From: an uncultured Veillonella sp.
Lineage (GTDB): Bacteria; Bacillota; Negativicutes; Veillonellales; Veillonellaceae
DNA: 41,124 nt
Assembly (NCBI GenBank): GCA_934202095.1
Contig: CAKPXN010000009.1
Coordinates: 1-41,124 of the forward strand
Direction of reading: 5' to 3'
The position numbers and the translations under genes are program-made. Under the pieces are notes generated by a model, which did no database searches, had not been told where the DNA came from, and was given only the letters and a program-made list of their open reading frames with translations. Below are positions 1 to 7,827 of this stretch, one piece after another. Each line of letters opens with the position of its first letter. Position 1 is the stretch's first letter.

Positions 1-168
1 GCAGGTAATGAATATAATGCGGCTATGTATTTCTATTCCGCAGAACAACGTAATGCGTATTATAAAGGTGACGTTGATGATGCTATTTTAGAAGTTGAAC
101 TAGAATTAGAATCTGGTTTTACAGCGAATACTCATGCTTATATCATCGTGTACCGTGAATGTAAATAA
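1..168 (+). CDS. 3' end of an unidentified protein (partial)
   Basis: An open frame runs from the first base to a TAA at 166-168 and gives 55 residues with no start inside the window. The fragment is rich in Tyr and acidic residues and ends in YIIVYRECK. A rho-independent terminator follows 22 bases later, which supports a real gene end. I do not recognise the family, and nothing in the fragment points to a function. Confidence 0.6.
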   Translation, partial: AGNEYNAAMYFYSAEQRNAYYKGDVDDAILEVELELESGFTANTHAYIIVYRECK

Positions 169-187
169 ATTAGTATAGTAACTGTTT

Positions 188-220
188 AATAGAGCTATCA
201 TTGTGGTAGCTCTATTTTTT
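188..220 (+). terminator. Rho-independent terminator of the first gene
   Basis: An 11-bp stem (190-200 paired with 204-214, one G-T pair) with a 3-base loop is followed directly by six Ts (215-220). It separates the truncated first gene from the DUF3290/DUF421 pair. Confidence 0.85.
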
Positions 221-235
221 ATAAATCGTTATTGG

Positions 236-263
236 TTATTATCATATTTATTTGTGATATAAT
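236..263 (+). promoter_or_regulatory. Possible promoter of the DUF3290/DUF421 pair
   Basis: A consensus TATAAT at 258-263 lies 26 bases before the start codon. The best -35 is a weak TTATTA at 236-241 with a 16-base spacer. A ribosome site, AAGGAG, follows shortly before the ATG. The -10 is convincing but the -35 is not. Confidence 0.45.
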
Positions 264-289
264 AAAAAAATATATGAAAGGAGAACGAT

Positions 290-751
290 ATGGATTTTTA
301 CACATTAGCCTATGTTGAAAGTCAGGCGGTGTCAGGTCAAACATGGGGCTTTATCGTTTTTGTAGCTATTCTGTTAGCACTGCTCGTTCTAGGTGTACAG
401 GTATTGCGAAATGGTTTTACTAGTCGCTATCGTGATTTATTGGTCATTTTGTCTTTAATTGTAGTATTTTTCTTAGGACTGGAGTATCAAGAATATAATC
501 GAATGAAAACATACTCTGAAGACTCTTCTCGTATGGCTCAATTTCTACATTCTTTTAGTACCGATCGTTCCGTACCAAGTGAGCAATTGGCGGTTAACTC
601 CTTAAAGATTCGCAATGGTATGATTTTAAAGGTTAATGATGCTTATTATGAGGTTCAGTTTAACCCAGAGTTTTCAACTTATACGATTACTCGTGTATAT
701 AAGGTAAGTCCTACTGATCGAATTCATGATATAGCGGATACATTACAATAA
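290..751 (+). CDS. DUF3290-like membrane protein
   Basis: The product is 153 residues. Two hydrophobic segments lie at about residues 19-40 and 48-66, followed by a soluble C-terminal domain of about 85 residues. The size, the two N-terminal membrane helices and the position directly before a DUF421 gene match the DUF3290 family, which is commonly paired with DUF421 in Firmicutes. The function is unknown. The start has an AAGGAG site in front, and the next gene begins 12 bases after the stop, so the two are probably co-transcribed and may act as one membrane complex. That last point is inference from gene order. Confidence 0.75.
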   Translation: MDFYTLAYVESQAVSGQTWGFIVFVAILLALLVLGVQVLRNGFTSRYRDLLVILSLIVVFFLGLEYQEYNRMKTYSEDSSRMAQFLHSFSTDRSVPSEQLAVNSLKIRNGMILKVNDAYYEVQFNPEFSTYTITRVYKVSPTDRIHDIADTLQ

Positions 752-763
752 GGAGGACCACAT

Positions 764-1483
764 ATGACAGAAGCTATGGCCGTCTATGGGATGGTCTTTG
801 CCAAACTCGCCATCGGTCTCTTGGCGATTATTTTACAAATTAACTTAATGGGTAAGGGCAACTTAGCACCAACCTCTGCGTTAGACCAATTACAAAACTA
901 TGTACTTGGTGGTATTATTGGTGCCATCATTTACAATGACCAAATTGGTATTTTACAGTTTATGTTAGTCCTCATTTTGTGGACTATCCTTGTAATGTCT
1001 CTTAAATTCTTAAAAGGTAATCTTAGTTTCTTTAAAACTATTCTTGATGGTCACCCAGTTATTGTAATTGAAAAGGGGCATGTATTAACTGAAGAGTGTA
1101 TGCGCTATGGTATTCAAGCAGCAGAGCTTAAATTGAAATTGCGTACTGCTGGTGTTCAATATGTAACAGATGTAAAACGCGCTGTATTAGAGCAAAATGG
1201 TCAACTTAGTGTTGTTCAATTTGGAGAAGAGAATATTCGTTTTGATTTGATTAATGATGGTCAAATCAATCAATTTACTCTTGATGTAATTGAAAAAGAT
1301 AGAGAATGGTTAGAACAAGAGGTACAAGCACAAGGCTATTCCATTAAAGATATTTACATTGCGGAATATCGGGATGGTAAAGTTGTATTGTATCCTTATG
1401 AGAAAAAACATCGCCCTCAATTGGTAAAAACAATTAAAACAAAGACTGTTCATACAAAGGATACAATAAAATCTAAAATTTAA
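764..1483 (+). CDS. DUF421 (YetF-like) membrane protein
   Basis: The 239-residue protein has three hydrophobic segments in its first 85 residues. It then has a soluble domain with the motif HPVIVIEKGHV, typical of the YetF/DUF421 family (compare GKPTVLIKNGKI in relatives). An AGGAGG ribosome site lies just before the ATG. The family is linked to spore or envelope functions in Bacillus, but its molecular role is not established. The C-terminus is basic (several KTK repeats). It forms a two-gene unit with the upstream DUF3290 gene. Confidence 0.85.
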   Translation: MTEAMAVYGMVFAKLAIGLLAIILQINLMGKGNLAPTSALDQLQNYVLGGIIGAIIYNDQIGILQFMLVLILWTILVMSLKFLKGNLSFFKTILDGHPVIVIEKGHVLTEECMRYGIQAAELKLKLRTAGVQYVTDVKRAVLEQNGQLSVVQFGEENIRFDLINDGQINQFTLDVIEKDREWLEQEVQAQGYSIKDIYIAEYRDGKVVLYPYEKKHRPQLVKTIKTKTVHTKDTIKSKI

Positions 1484-1510
1484 TCTCTTAAATGATATAT
1501 AGCGTTGTTG

Positions 1511-1532
1511 AGCCCACTATTCATAGTGGGCT
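1511..1532 (+). terminator. Hairpin after the DUF421 gene, weak terminator
   Basis: An inverted repeat pairs 1511-1519 with 1524-1532 around a 4-base loop. Only TTATATA follows rather than a T-run, and the ribosome site of the next gene starts within 10 bases. It may slow or partly end transcription. Confidence 0.4.
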
Positions 1533-1550
1533 TATATAGAAAGGAAATTA

Positions 1551-3278
1551 GTGAACCGTAAAGATTTAATTAATCGATTACAAGAACTCTATAATGATGA
1601 AGATAGCCGCGTAACTATTAACCCTCATGCGGAGCAAAAGGTTGCCATTGTCTATCCGAATACATATTTCGTGGGCATGAGCAATTTGGGGCTTCATATT
1701 ATTTATGAGGAAATTAATCGCCATCCGGCTAGTGTATGTGAGCGGATATTCTTACCTGAGAAAAAGGAACTAGATGCCTATGATAAGACGAAAACACCGC
1801 TTATGAGCGTTGAAACGCAACGGCCTATGCATCAGTTTGATGTAGTGGCCTTTGATGTGACCTTTGAAATGGATTATTTTCACATACCATTAATGCTACG
1901 ACATGGGCGTGTGCCTGTTATGAGTGGGGAACGGACTAGCTTTGATCCCATCGTCATTGCGGGAGGACCTTGTGCGACATTTAATCCTGAGCCTTTTGCT
2001 GATTTTATCGATGCTTTCATCATCGGTGAAGGGGAGGGTATTGTTACTGCTGTGTTAGAACGAATTCGCAAGGGGCGTGAGAATGGTGAAAGCCGGGAAG
2101 AAACGATTGCTGCACTAGCTCAAATTGATGGTGTATATGTACCTGCTTTATATACGCCTCAATATGATGATAATGACCGTTTTGTTGGCTATGATATAGC
2201 AGATGGTGCACCTAAAATCATACGACGTCATTTTGAGCCTCTAACAAGTGGAGGTGAAACGGTAATTGCTACGAATTTTACCGAGTTTGGTGCCATGTAT
2301 ATCATCGAGGTAGCTCGAGGGTGTGGCCGTCATTGTCGATTCTGTATGGCTGGGTATTGTTTCCGAGTGCCCCGTGTACGCCCTCTAGATATCTTAAAAG
2401 AAGGTGTGGATAGAGCGGAGAAGCTTGGGAAAAAGGTGGGCCTTATGGGGGCGGCCATTTCTGATTATCCAGAGGTTGATGAGCTTGTAACCTATATTCG
2501 TTCTAAGGATATGCGTTATTCTTGTGCGTCGTTGCGCGCCGATTCTTTGACGCAAGCCGTTGTAGATGGATTGGCAGATAGTGGTCAGAAGACAATTACC
2601 ATTGCACCAGAAACAGGTAGTGAACGTTTGCGCCGCGTCATCAACAAGGGCATTAGTGAAGAAAATCTTCGTACTGCTGCTCAGTTATCCGCTAAGTCTG
2701 GCATTCAACATATGCGTCTTTATATTATGATTGGCCTGCCAACGGAAACTGATGAAGATATAGATGCCATCATTGGGCTAGCTGAACGTACACAAGCTCA
2801 CATGGCTGAGGTGGGCTGTAAAGGTCGCTTAACACTTAGCATTAATCCATTTATACCAAAGCCATTTACGCCATTCCAGTGGATGGCTATGGATCATCAA
2901 AAGAGTGTAGAAAAGAAATTACAATATATTAAGAAATCATTGCAAAAAAATCGTCGCATCGAGGTACTCGTTGAGTCTCCTAAAGAAGCATATATCCAAG
3001 GTGTACTCGCCCGGGGTGACCGCCGCTTAGGCAAGGTACTCGCTGCATGTGCTCTAGATAGAGGTAGCAAATCCTTTAAATCTGAAATGAAAAAAGCTGG
3101 CCTCGACATGGATAACTGTAATTATCGGGAGCGCAAGTTTGATGATTATTTGCCTTGGTCTCATTTGGATATGGGTCTAAGGGATGGTTATTTAGAACAA
3201 GAATGGCAACGGGCTGTTGATGAAGCGTATACACCACCTTGTATGGAAGGTTGTAAGCGTTGTGGCGTGTGTAAGTGA
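1551..3278 (+). CDS. B12-binding radical SAM protein (TIGR03960-like)
   Basis: The 575-residue protein starts at GTG behind AAAGGAA. Residues about 25-200 look like a cobalamin-binding-type Rossmann domain (IVYPNTYFVGMSNLG, then GGPCATFNPEP and IGEGE). The radical SAM core follows, with the CxxxCxxC iron-sulfur ligands at C258, C262 and C265. The C-terminus has a Cys-rich tail (CMEGCKRCGVC). This order is that of the uncharacterised TIGR03960 radical SAM family. Relatives are often followed by a DUF2344 gene, perhaps for tRNA or rRNA modification, but here the next gene is ylmD. The substrate is unknown. Confidence 0.85.
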   Translation: MNRKDLINRLQELYNDEDSRVTINPHAEQKVAIVYPNTYFVGMSNLGLHIIYEEINRHPASVCERIFLPEKKELDAYDKTKTPLMSVETQRPMHQFDVVAFDVTFEMDYFHIPLMLRHGRVPVMSGERTSFDPIVIAGGPCATFNPEPFADFIDAFIIGEGEGIVTAVLERIRKGRENGESREETIAALAQIDGVYVPALYTPQYDDNDRFVGYDIADGAPKIIRRHFEPLTSGGETVIATNFTEFGAMYIIEVARGCGRHCRFCMAGYCFRVPRVRPLDILKEGVDRAEKLGKKVGLMGAAISDYPEVDELVTYIRSKDMRYSCASLRADSLTQAVVDGLADSGQKTITIAPETGSERLRRVINKGISEENLRTAAQLSAKSGIQHMRLYIMIGLPTETDEDIDAIIGLAERTQAHMAEVGCKGRLTLSINPFIPKPFTPFQWMAMDHQKSVEKKLQYIKKSLQKNRRIEVLVESPKEAYIQGVLARGDRRLGKVLAACALDRGSKSFKSEMKKAGLDMDNCNYRERKFDDYLPWSHLDMGLRDGYLEQEWQRAVDEAYTPPCMEGCKRCGVCK

Positions 3279-3308
3279 TTTGAGAATTAATAGTAGAGGA
3301 ACCGTAGT

Positions 3309-4166
3309 ATGGATATTACTGTTGTAAATATAAATACAAATAATCATAAATGGTCTTTTGAAATGCCTAACTGGGCCAATCAATTTCCTCTAGTTATGGG
3401 GGATACATATCGTCATGGCGGTGTATCTAAGAAGCCATGTGAATCTCTAAATTTAGCGACTCACATAGGAGATTCATTACAGGATGTATTAGATAATCGC
3501 AGCATTGTGGCTAATCATTTAGGCGTATCGCCGAAGCGGATTAGCTGCGGTAATCAGGTACATGGACTCAATGCAGTACGCATTACAGAAGACTTGATCG
3601 GTGCCGGTGCAATGAATGCTGAGTCAGCTATTCCCGATTGCGATGCGGTATATACAGACATTCCGAATGTACCATTATTCTTATTTACCGCTGATTGTGT
3701 ACCAGTAGGCATTTATGATCCTGTGCATCATGTGGTGGCTACTGTTCATGCAGGATGGCGCGGTGCTATAGGACATCTGCCGGTCATCACCATAGAGGCG
3801 ATGCAACGAGATTTTGGTACCCGCTTTGAAGATTGTTATGTCTATTTAGGTCCTAGCATTGGACCTAATTCCTTTGAGGTCAATCAAGAGCTAGCAGATA
3901 CTTTCACAGACGAATGGAAGAAAATAACCGATGCCAATAGTGATGAATTGGTCCGATATATCGTTAGAGATGGTGCGTCGCAAGCGACACCGCATATAGA
4001 TTTGTGGCGGTTTATTGAAGAAAATCTATTGCAACGAGGCGTTCCTAAGGAACAAATCTGTATTGGCGGTACGGATAGTATGACCGATGAGAATTGTTTT
4101 TCTTATCGCAGAGAACATGGTAAAACGGGGCGTATGGCATTATTCGGCATGCTTGAAAAACGGTAA
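3309..4166 (+). CDS. pgeF: Peptidoglycan editing factor PgeF / YlmD (laccase-domain)
   Basis: The protein is 285 residues and belongs to the YfiH/YlmD multicopper-oxidase-like family. The three metal or active-site residues are visible: H85 in QVHG, C130 in TADCVP and H147 in HAGWRG. In E. coli the family edits misincorporated amino acids out of peptidoglycan precursors; an adenosine deaminase activity has also been reported for relatives. The start follows AGAGGAA. It is the first gene of the Firmicute ylmD-ylmE-sepF cluster, which ties it to the cell wall and division. The N-terminus, with about 25 residues before the conserved part, could be slightly overextended. Confidence 0.9.
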   Translation: MDITVVNINTNNHKWSFEMPNWANQFPLVMGDTYRHGGVSKKPCESLNLATHIGDSLQDVLDNRSIVANHLGVSPKRISCGNQVHGLNAVRITEDLIGAGAMNAESAIPDCDAVYTDIPNVPLFLFTADCVPVGIYDPVHHVVATVHAGWRGAIGHLPVITIEAMQRDFGTRFEDCYVYLGPSIGPNSFEVNQELADTFTDEWKKITDANSDELVRYIVRDGASQATPHIDLWRFIEENLLQRGVPKEQICIGGTDSMTDENCFSYRREHGKTGRMALFGMLEKR

Positions 4167-4169
4167 AGA

Positions 4170-4198
4170 TATACATTATTGGTTAAATATTATATAAT
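4170..4198 (+). promoter_or_regulatory. Promoter before ylmE
   Basis: TATACA (4170-4175) and TATAAT (4193-4198) are separated by exactly 17 bases. This places a start site in the 80-base gap between ylmD and ylmE, about 40 bases before the ylmE ATG. Confidence 0.55.
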
Positions 4199-4246
4199 AT
4201 AAGTCTATAGGATATTTATTTATAAGTTACTATATGGGAGGATCAT

Positions 4247-4933
4247 ATGATTGAAGAATCCCTTCATAAAATCCAACAACGCATGGCCGATGCAATGGCT
4301 AGCGTAGGGCGCACGGATACGGCGTTACTTGTAGCGGTTACAAAGAATCATCCTGTAACGGCTGTAGAGGAAGTGGCTCGTCTTGGATGCACTCATGTAG
4401 GCGAAAATCGCGTACAAGAGGCAAAAGAAAAACAAATGCTTTATACAGGACCTAAATTGGTATGGCATTTAATTGGCCATTTACAAGTCAATAAGGTTCG
4501 TCAAGCGGTACCGATGTTTGATTTGATTCATTCTGTAGATAGTAAGAAACTATTAGATGAAATCGAAAAGGTTGCTACTAAGCATGATAAAGTACAAGAC
4601 ATTTTGTTACAAGTCAATGTAGCTCGCGAAGCGAGTAAGTCTGGCATGTCCGTAGAGGATTTTCCAGACATACGAGACTATGCTAAGACATTACCGCATG
4701 TGCGCGTTAAAGGGTTGATGTGCATGGCTCCGTTCTTTGAAAATCCGGAGGATGCAAGACCTATCTTTAGAGTGGCACATGCTTTGTACGAAGATATGAA
4801 AGGGTATTTCCCTGATGGAGATATACAATATTTATCGATGGGAATGACACATGACTTTGAAATAGCCTTACAAGAAGGGGCTAACATCGTGCGTGTAGGC
4901 ACTGCCATCTTTGGGGAACGTGTATATAACTAA
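4247..4933 (+). CDS. ylmE: YggS/YlmE family PLP homeostasis protein
   Basis: The 228-residue protein is a fold-III PLP-binding protein without known catalysis. The PLP lysine is K33 in the motif AVTKNHP, and the family signatures GENRVQE, WHLIGHLQ and SMGMTHDFEIA are all present. The family controls pyridoxal-phosphate balance and amino-acid homeostasis. In Firmicutes it is encoded between ylmD and sepF, as here. A GGGAGG site precedes the ATG, and it has its own likely promoter in the gap before it. Confidence 0.95.
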   Translation: MIEESLHKIQQRMADAMASVGRTDTALLVAVTKNHPVTAVEEVARLGCTHVGENRVQEAKEKQMLYTGPKLVWHLIGHLQVNKVRQAVPMFDLIHSVDSKKLLDEIEKVATKHDKVQDILLQVNVAREASKSGMSVEDFPDIRDYAKTLPHVRVKGLMCMAPFFENPEDARPIFRVAHALYEDMKGYFPDGDIQYLSMGMTHDFEIALQEGANIVRVGTAIFGERVYN

Positions 4934-4972
4934 TTGGGAATATAACAGTGTGAGTATATTAGGAGGATTACC

Positions 4973-5467
4973 ATGTCTATGGGAGAACAATGGCAAAAAA
5001 TCAAAAATTTTATCGGTATTAATAATGATGACCGTTATGATTATGATGATGAGTATGAATATGAAGATGATGAGGACTATGCAGAAGACGTGCCACCAGT
5101 AGCACCAACAGCAGCTGCATCTGAGTTCCATCCACGTAAGGTAGGAGGCACATCCACTATGACACAACGTCCAACAGCCATGAAAGTAGTTGTTATCGAA
5201 CCTAAGGTTTTTGAAGATTCTGAAAGCATCACTCATCAATTGCGTGACATGCGCCCTGTATTGATTAATTTTGAAAATACAGATCCTCACGAAGCAGCTC
5301 GCATCGTTGACTTTGTATCTGGTGCAACATTTGCATTAGATGGCAAATTGGAAAAGGTAGGCAAAGACATTTTCATGTGCGTACCTGTTAATGTATCCAT
5401 TGATTATAATAATGAATCTGAAAGTGGAACAACTGAGCAACAAGAATTTAACTGGCAAAACAAATAA
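4973..5467 (+). CDS. sepF: Cell division protein SepF
   Basis: The 164-residue protein has an N-terminal amphipathic helix (MSMGEQWQKIKNFIG), which in SepF anchors the protein to the membrane. A strongly acidic Asp/Glu/Tyr linker occupies residues 18-40. The conserved SepF domain follows at about 65-150 (VVVIEPKVFEDS, LINFENTD, RIVDFVSGATFALDG). SepF polymers link FtsZ to the membrane at the division site. AGGAGG lies 7 bases before the ATG. Its presence is diagnostic of a Firmicute or actinobacterial-type divisome, which is notable beside an outer-membrane adhesin. Confidence 0.95.
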   Translation: MSMGEQWQKIKNFIGINNDDRYDYDDEYEYEDDEDYAEDVPPVAPTAAASEFHPRKVGGTSTMTQRPTAMKVVVIEPKVFEDSESITHQLRDMRPVLINFENTDPHEAARIVDFVSGATFALDGKLEKVGKDIFMCVPVNVSIDYNNESESGTTEQQEFNWQNK

Positions 5468-5493
5468 TCCGGTATAGAAAAAGTGGTGATACT

Positions 5494-6282
5494 ATGTTGG
5501 GAAAAACAGTATGTATAGGCGTAGGTGCCATGGGTGGGGCCCTCTTACGAGGCGCACTTTCACAAGGCATATTACGTGCAGATGATGTATCAATCGTGGT
5601 GCGTCGCCCTGAACATCGCGACGAATTAGTTGACGAATTGGGTGTTACAGGTTTTGTAGAATTACCTGATATGGCACAATTCGACACGATTATCCTCGCT
5701 GTTAAACCTCAAGTATTACCGTCCGTATTGAGCCAATTAACGTCTGTGAAAGCGGGTGCTACGGTTATATCTGTGGCAGCTGGCGTAACATTAGATACCT
5801 TGCGCAAAGCATTGCCAACAGCGGTATTGTACCGTGCCATGCCGAATACTCCCGCATCTATTGGATGTGGCATGACTGCGTTGACTGCGGATAATGGAGC
5901 CGATACTACTTCTGTAGAGGCCTTATTTAATGCGGTTGGTGAAGTAGCCGTTGTCAGTGAAGCAGACCTAGATCGATTAGGCGCTTTATCTGGTGCCGGC
6001 CCAGGATATATGTTTGTCATTTTAGACGCCTTGTCTGATGCGGGGGTTCGCATTGGATTACCTCGTCAATTGGCGATTAAGGCAGCCGCCCAAACAATGT
6101 ATGGGGCTGGCAAAATGGTATTGGAATCCGGTACACATCCTGCTGTATTGCGCGACCAAGTGACCAGCCCAGGTGGCACCACGATTGCCGGCATTGGGGC
6201 TATGGAAAAAGGTGGCTTGCGCAGTGCCCTACAAGATGGGGTTGTTGCTTGTTTAGCTCGTTCCAATGAATTGGGGAAATAA
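5494..6282 (+). CDS. proC: Pyrroline-5-carboxylate reductase
   Basis: The 262-residue enzyme reduces pyrroline-5-carboxylate to proline with NAD(P)H. The N-terminal Rossmann motif is IGVGAMGGALLRG. The C-terminal signature is intact, from LSGAGPGYMF through the stretch around residues 222-240 that includes TSPGGTT. The length is typical for ProC. The ribosome site is weak (GTGGTGA). The stop overlaps the ylmH start by one base (TAATG), so the two are translationally coupled. Proline synthesis placed inside the ylm cluster occurs in several Firmicutes. Confidence 0.95.
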   Translation: MLGKTVCIGVGAMGGALLRGALSQGILRADDVSIVVRRPEHRDELVDELGVTGFVELPDMAQFDTIILAVKPQVLPSVLSQLTSVKAGATVISVAAGVTLDTLRKALPTAVLYRAMPNTPASIGCGMTALTADNGADTTSVEALFNAVGEVAVVSEADLDRLGALSGAGPGYMFVILDALSDAGVRIGLPRQLAIKAAAQTMYGAGKMVLESGTHPAVLRDQVTSPGGTTIAGIGAMEKGGLRSALQDGVVACLARSNELGK

Positions 6283-7067
6283 TGGCTGATACTAGTAAAT
6301 TAATTAGATATTTTGAAGCAAGCGGTAGCGGTGAAGAAGCGCGCCGTATGCTCGATTTAGCAGAACAAGTAGTTAAAGGAAAACCATACCGTGTTTGCGA
6401 TTTTACAAGCCCTGCCGGTCTCGTTATCGCCGATGCAATTAAGGCGGCCTATCCTGAACTACTCGTTCAATCCTATGGCGGCTATGAAGGGGCAGAGCGC
6501 ATTCGTATTGCCTTTGTAGATAGTCATTTTCAAGGTACCGTAGATATGGGCATCGTTCCATTGAAGGTATCTTGGGACCCACGATTTAGATTGTTAAATC
6601 ATCGTGATGTACTTGGTTCTTTGATGGGCCTTGGCATTGATCGCTCGAAATTTGGCGATATCATCATGGGGCAAGGGGGTGCACAAATTCTCGTAGATAG
6701 TGCGGTAGCCGATTTTGTAGTACAGAACTTTACAAAAATCGCTATGGTTGCCGTATCTGTAACTCCCATGGAGTTAGATGAAATTGCACCAAAAGAAGAA
6801 AAGATAAAAGAAGTGCGTACTACCGTTGCATCACTTCGATTAGATGCGGTAGCAAGCTCTGGCTTTAGCGTATCCCGTACGAAATTGGTGAGCGCTGTAA
6901 ATGCCGGTTTATTGCAAGTAAATTGGCAACCTGCAAAGGGACCATCCCAAGAGGTTAAAGAAGGGGATATCATCTCGATGCGCGGACGTGGCCGAATGAA
7001 GGTAGAGGCTATTACGGGCACATCCCGTAAGGGACGTATTGGCGTTTACCTTAAACGATTTATGTAG
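6282..7067 (+). CDS. ylmH: YlmH, S4-domain RNA-binding protein
   Basis: The 261-residue protein has an N-terminal YlmH domain (for example QSYGGYEGAERIRIAF and LMGLGIDRSKFGDI). A C-terminal S4 RNA-binding domain spans about residues 180-245 (LRLDAVASSGFSVSRTKL, then EGDIISMRGRGR). The family binds ribosomes. In B. subtilis YlmH has been tied to ribosome-associated quality control and, by gene order, to division. It is the last gene before a strong terminator, and its ATG overlaps the proC stop. Confidence 0.93.
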   Translation: MADTSKLIRYFEASGSGEEARRMLDLAEQVVKGKPYRVCDFTSPAGLVIADAIKAAYPELLVQSYGGYEGAERIRIAFVDSHFQGTVDMGIVPLKVSWDPRFRLLNHRDVLGSLMGLGIDRSKFGDIIMGQGGAQILVDSAVADFVVQNFTKIAMVAVSVTPMELDEIAPKEEKIKEVRTTVASLRLDAVASSGFSVSRTKLVSAVNAGLLQVNWQPAKGPSQEVKEGDIISMRGRGRMKVEAITGTSRKGRIGVYLKRFM

Positions 7068-7077
7068 GCAAATAAGC

Positions 7078-7107
7078 AATCGGCTTGATCATTCAAGCCG
7101 ATTTTTT
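7078..7107 (+). terminator. Rho-independent terminator after ylmH
   Basis: An 11-bp stem (7078-7088 with 7093-7103) with a TCAT loop runs into six Ts (7102-7107). It ends the division cluster transcript. Confidence 0.92.
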
Positions 7108-7159
7108 ATACCGCTTATGTATATCTATAGTTCCATATGTAGGTATACATAAGCGGTAT
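7108..7159. repeat. Perfect 16-bp inverted repeat before the tetrapyrrole operon
   Basis: Positions 7108-7123 are the exact reverse complement of 7144-7159, with a 20-base centre. The right arm ends 20 bases before the first ATG and 6 bases before the AGGAG site. The centre contains TATAGT (7126-7131), a possible -10 hexamer. The repeat could therefore be an operator around the promoter, or a stable leader hairpin if transcription starts further upstream. There is no T-run, so it is not a simple terminator. Confidence 0.75.
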
Positions 7160-7179
7160 CATCCATAGGAGCGGTTCTT

Positions 7180-7827
7180 ATGATATCTCTAACATTACAA
7201 ACTACAGCGAGTGATACCATTCTATTCATAGGCGGTGGGGCCGTGGCTGAACGGCGACTAGCCTTATGCTTAGAGGAGCCGTGTCAATGTATTGTCATCA
7301 GTCCTGTTATTACAGAACAGATGCAAGCTTGGCATGAGGATGACCGATTTATTTGGCATAATACTGTATTTACTGATGAGTATATAGATATGGTCAAGCA
7401 GTGCAAGCTGTTATTTATATGCACTGATAATACAGCGGTTAACGATTATGTAGAGGCAATCGCTCGTAAGTATGGTATTTGGCTTAATCGCGCCGATGAT
7501 GCTACATCCTGCGACTTTACCGTGCCATCTACCATCGATATAGGTGACCTTCATATCGCAATTAGCGCTAATAATGGAGGCCCGCGAATTAATCGTCTTG
7601 TGAAACGAGATATGATGAATCGTTATAGTGAGTTGCAAATTGCTATACCGAGACTTAAAATTATGAGGGAAGAGGTAAAGTTACTTATCCCTAGCGTAGA
7701 GGAGCGTAGCCAATTTTGGCGCACTCATCTAGGCGAATCTGAATTTCAGGCTATTCTTAAGGGACAATGGCCTTTGATAGAGGAGAAACTACACCATGCA
7801 ATTAGTGGTATTAGGACTAAATCATAG
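7180..7827 (+). CDS. Precorrin-2 dehydrogenase / siroheme synthase N-terminal-type protein
   Basis: The 215-residue protein has the NAD-binding motif FIGGGAVAERR at about residues 16-26. It also has the CysG N-terminal-type features LFICTDN, LNRADDATSCDFTVPS and the loop ISANNGGPRINRLVKRDM. It corresponds to the dehydrogenase/ferrochelatase part of CysG (Met8/SirC/YlnF family), which oxidises precorrin-2 to sirohydrochlorin. The methylase half is encoded separately in the cobA-hemD fusion downstream. The start follows AGGAG. Its 3' end overlaps hemA by 32 bases, so translation is coupled. Whether it also inserts iron cannot be told from sequence. Confidence 0.82.
   Translation: MISLTLQTTASDTILFIGGGAVAERRLALCLEEPCQCIVISPVITEQMQAWHEDDRFIWHNTVFTDEYIDMVKQCKLLFICTDNTAVNDYVEAIARKYGIWLNRADDATSCDFTVPSTIDIGDLHIAISANNGGPRINRLVKRDMMNRYSELQIAIPRLKIMREEVKLLIPSVEERSQFWRTHLGESEFQAILKGQWPLIEEKLHHAISGIRTKS

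Noticed and set aside
4868..5290. 140-codon minus-strand frame over sepF
   Set aside because: It is a shadow of the acidic Asp/Glu repeat region of sepF, with Ile-rich low-complexity translation and no start signals.
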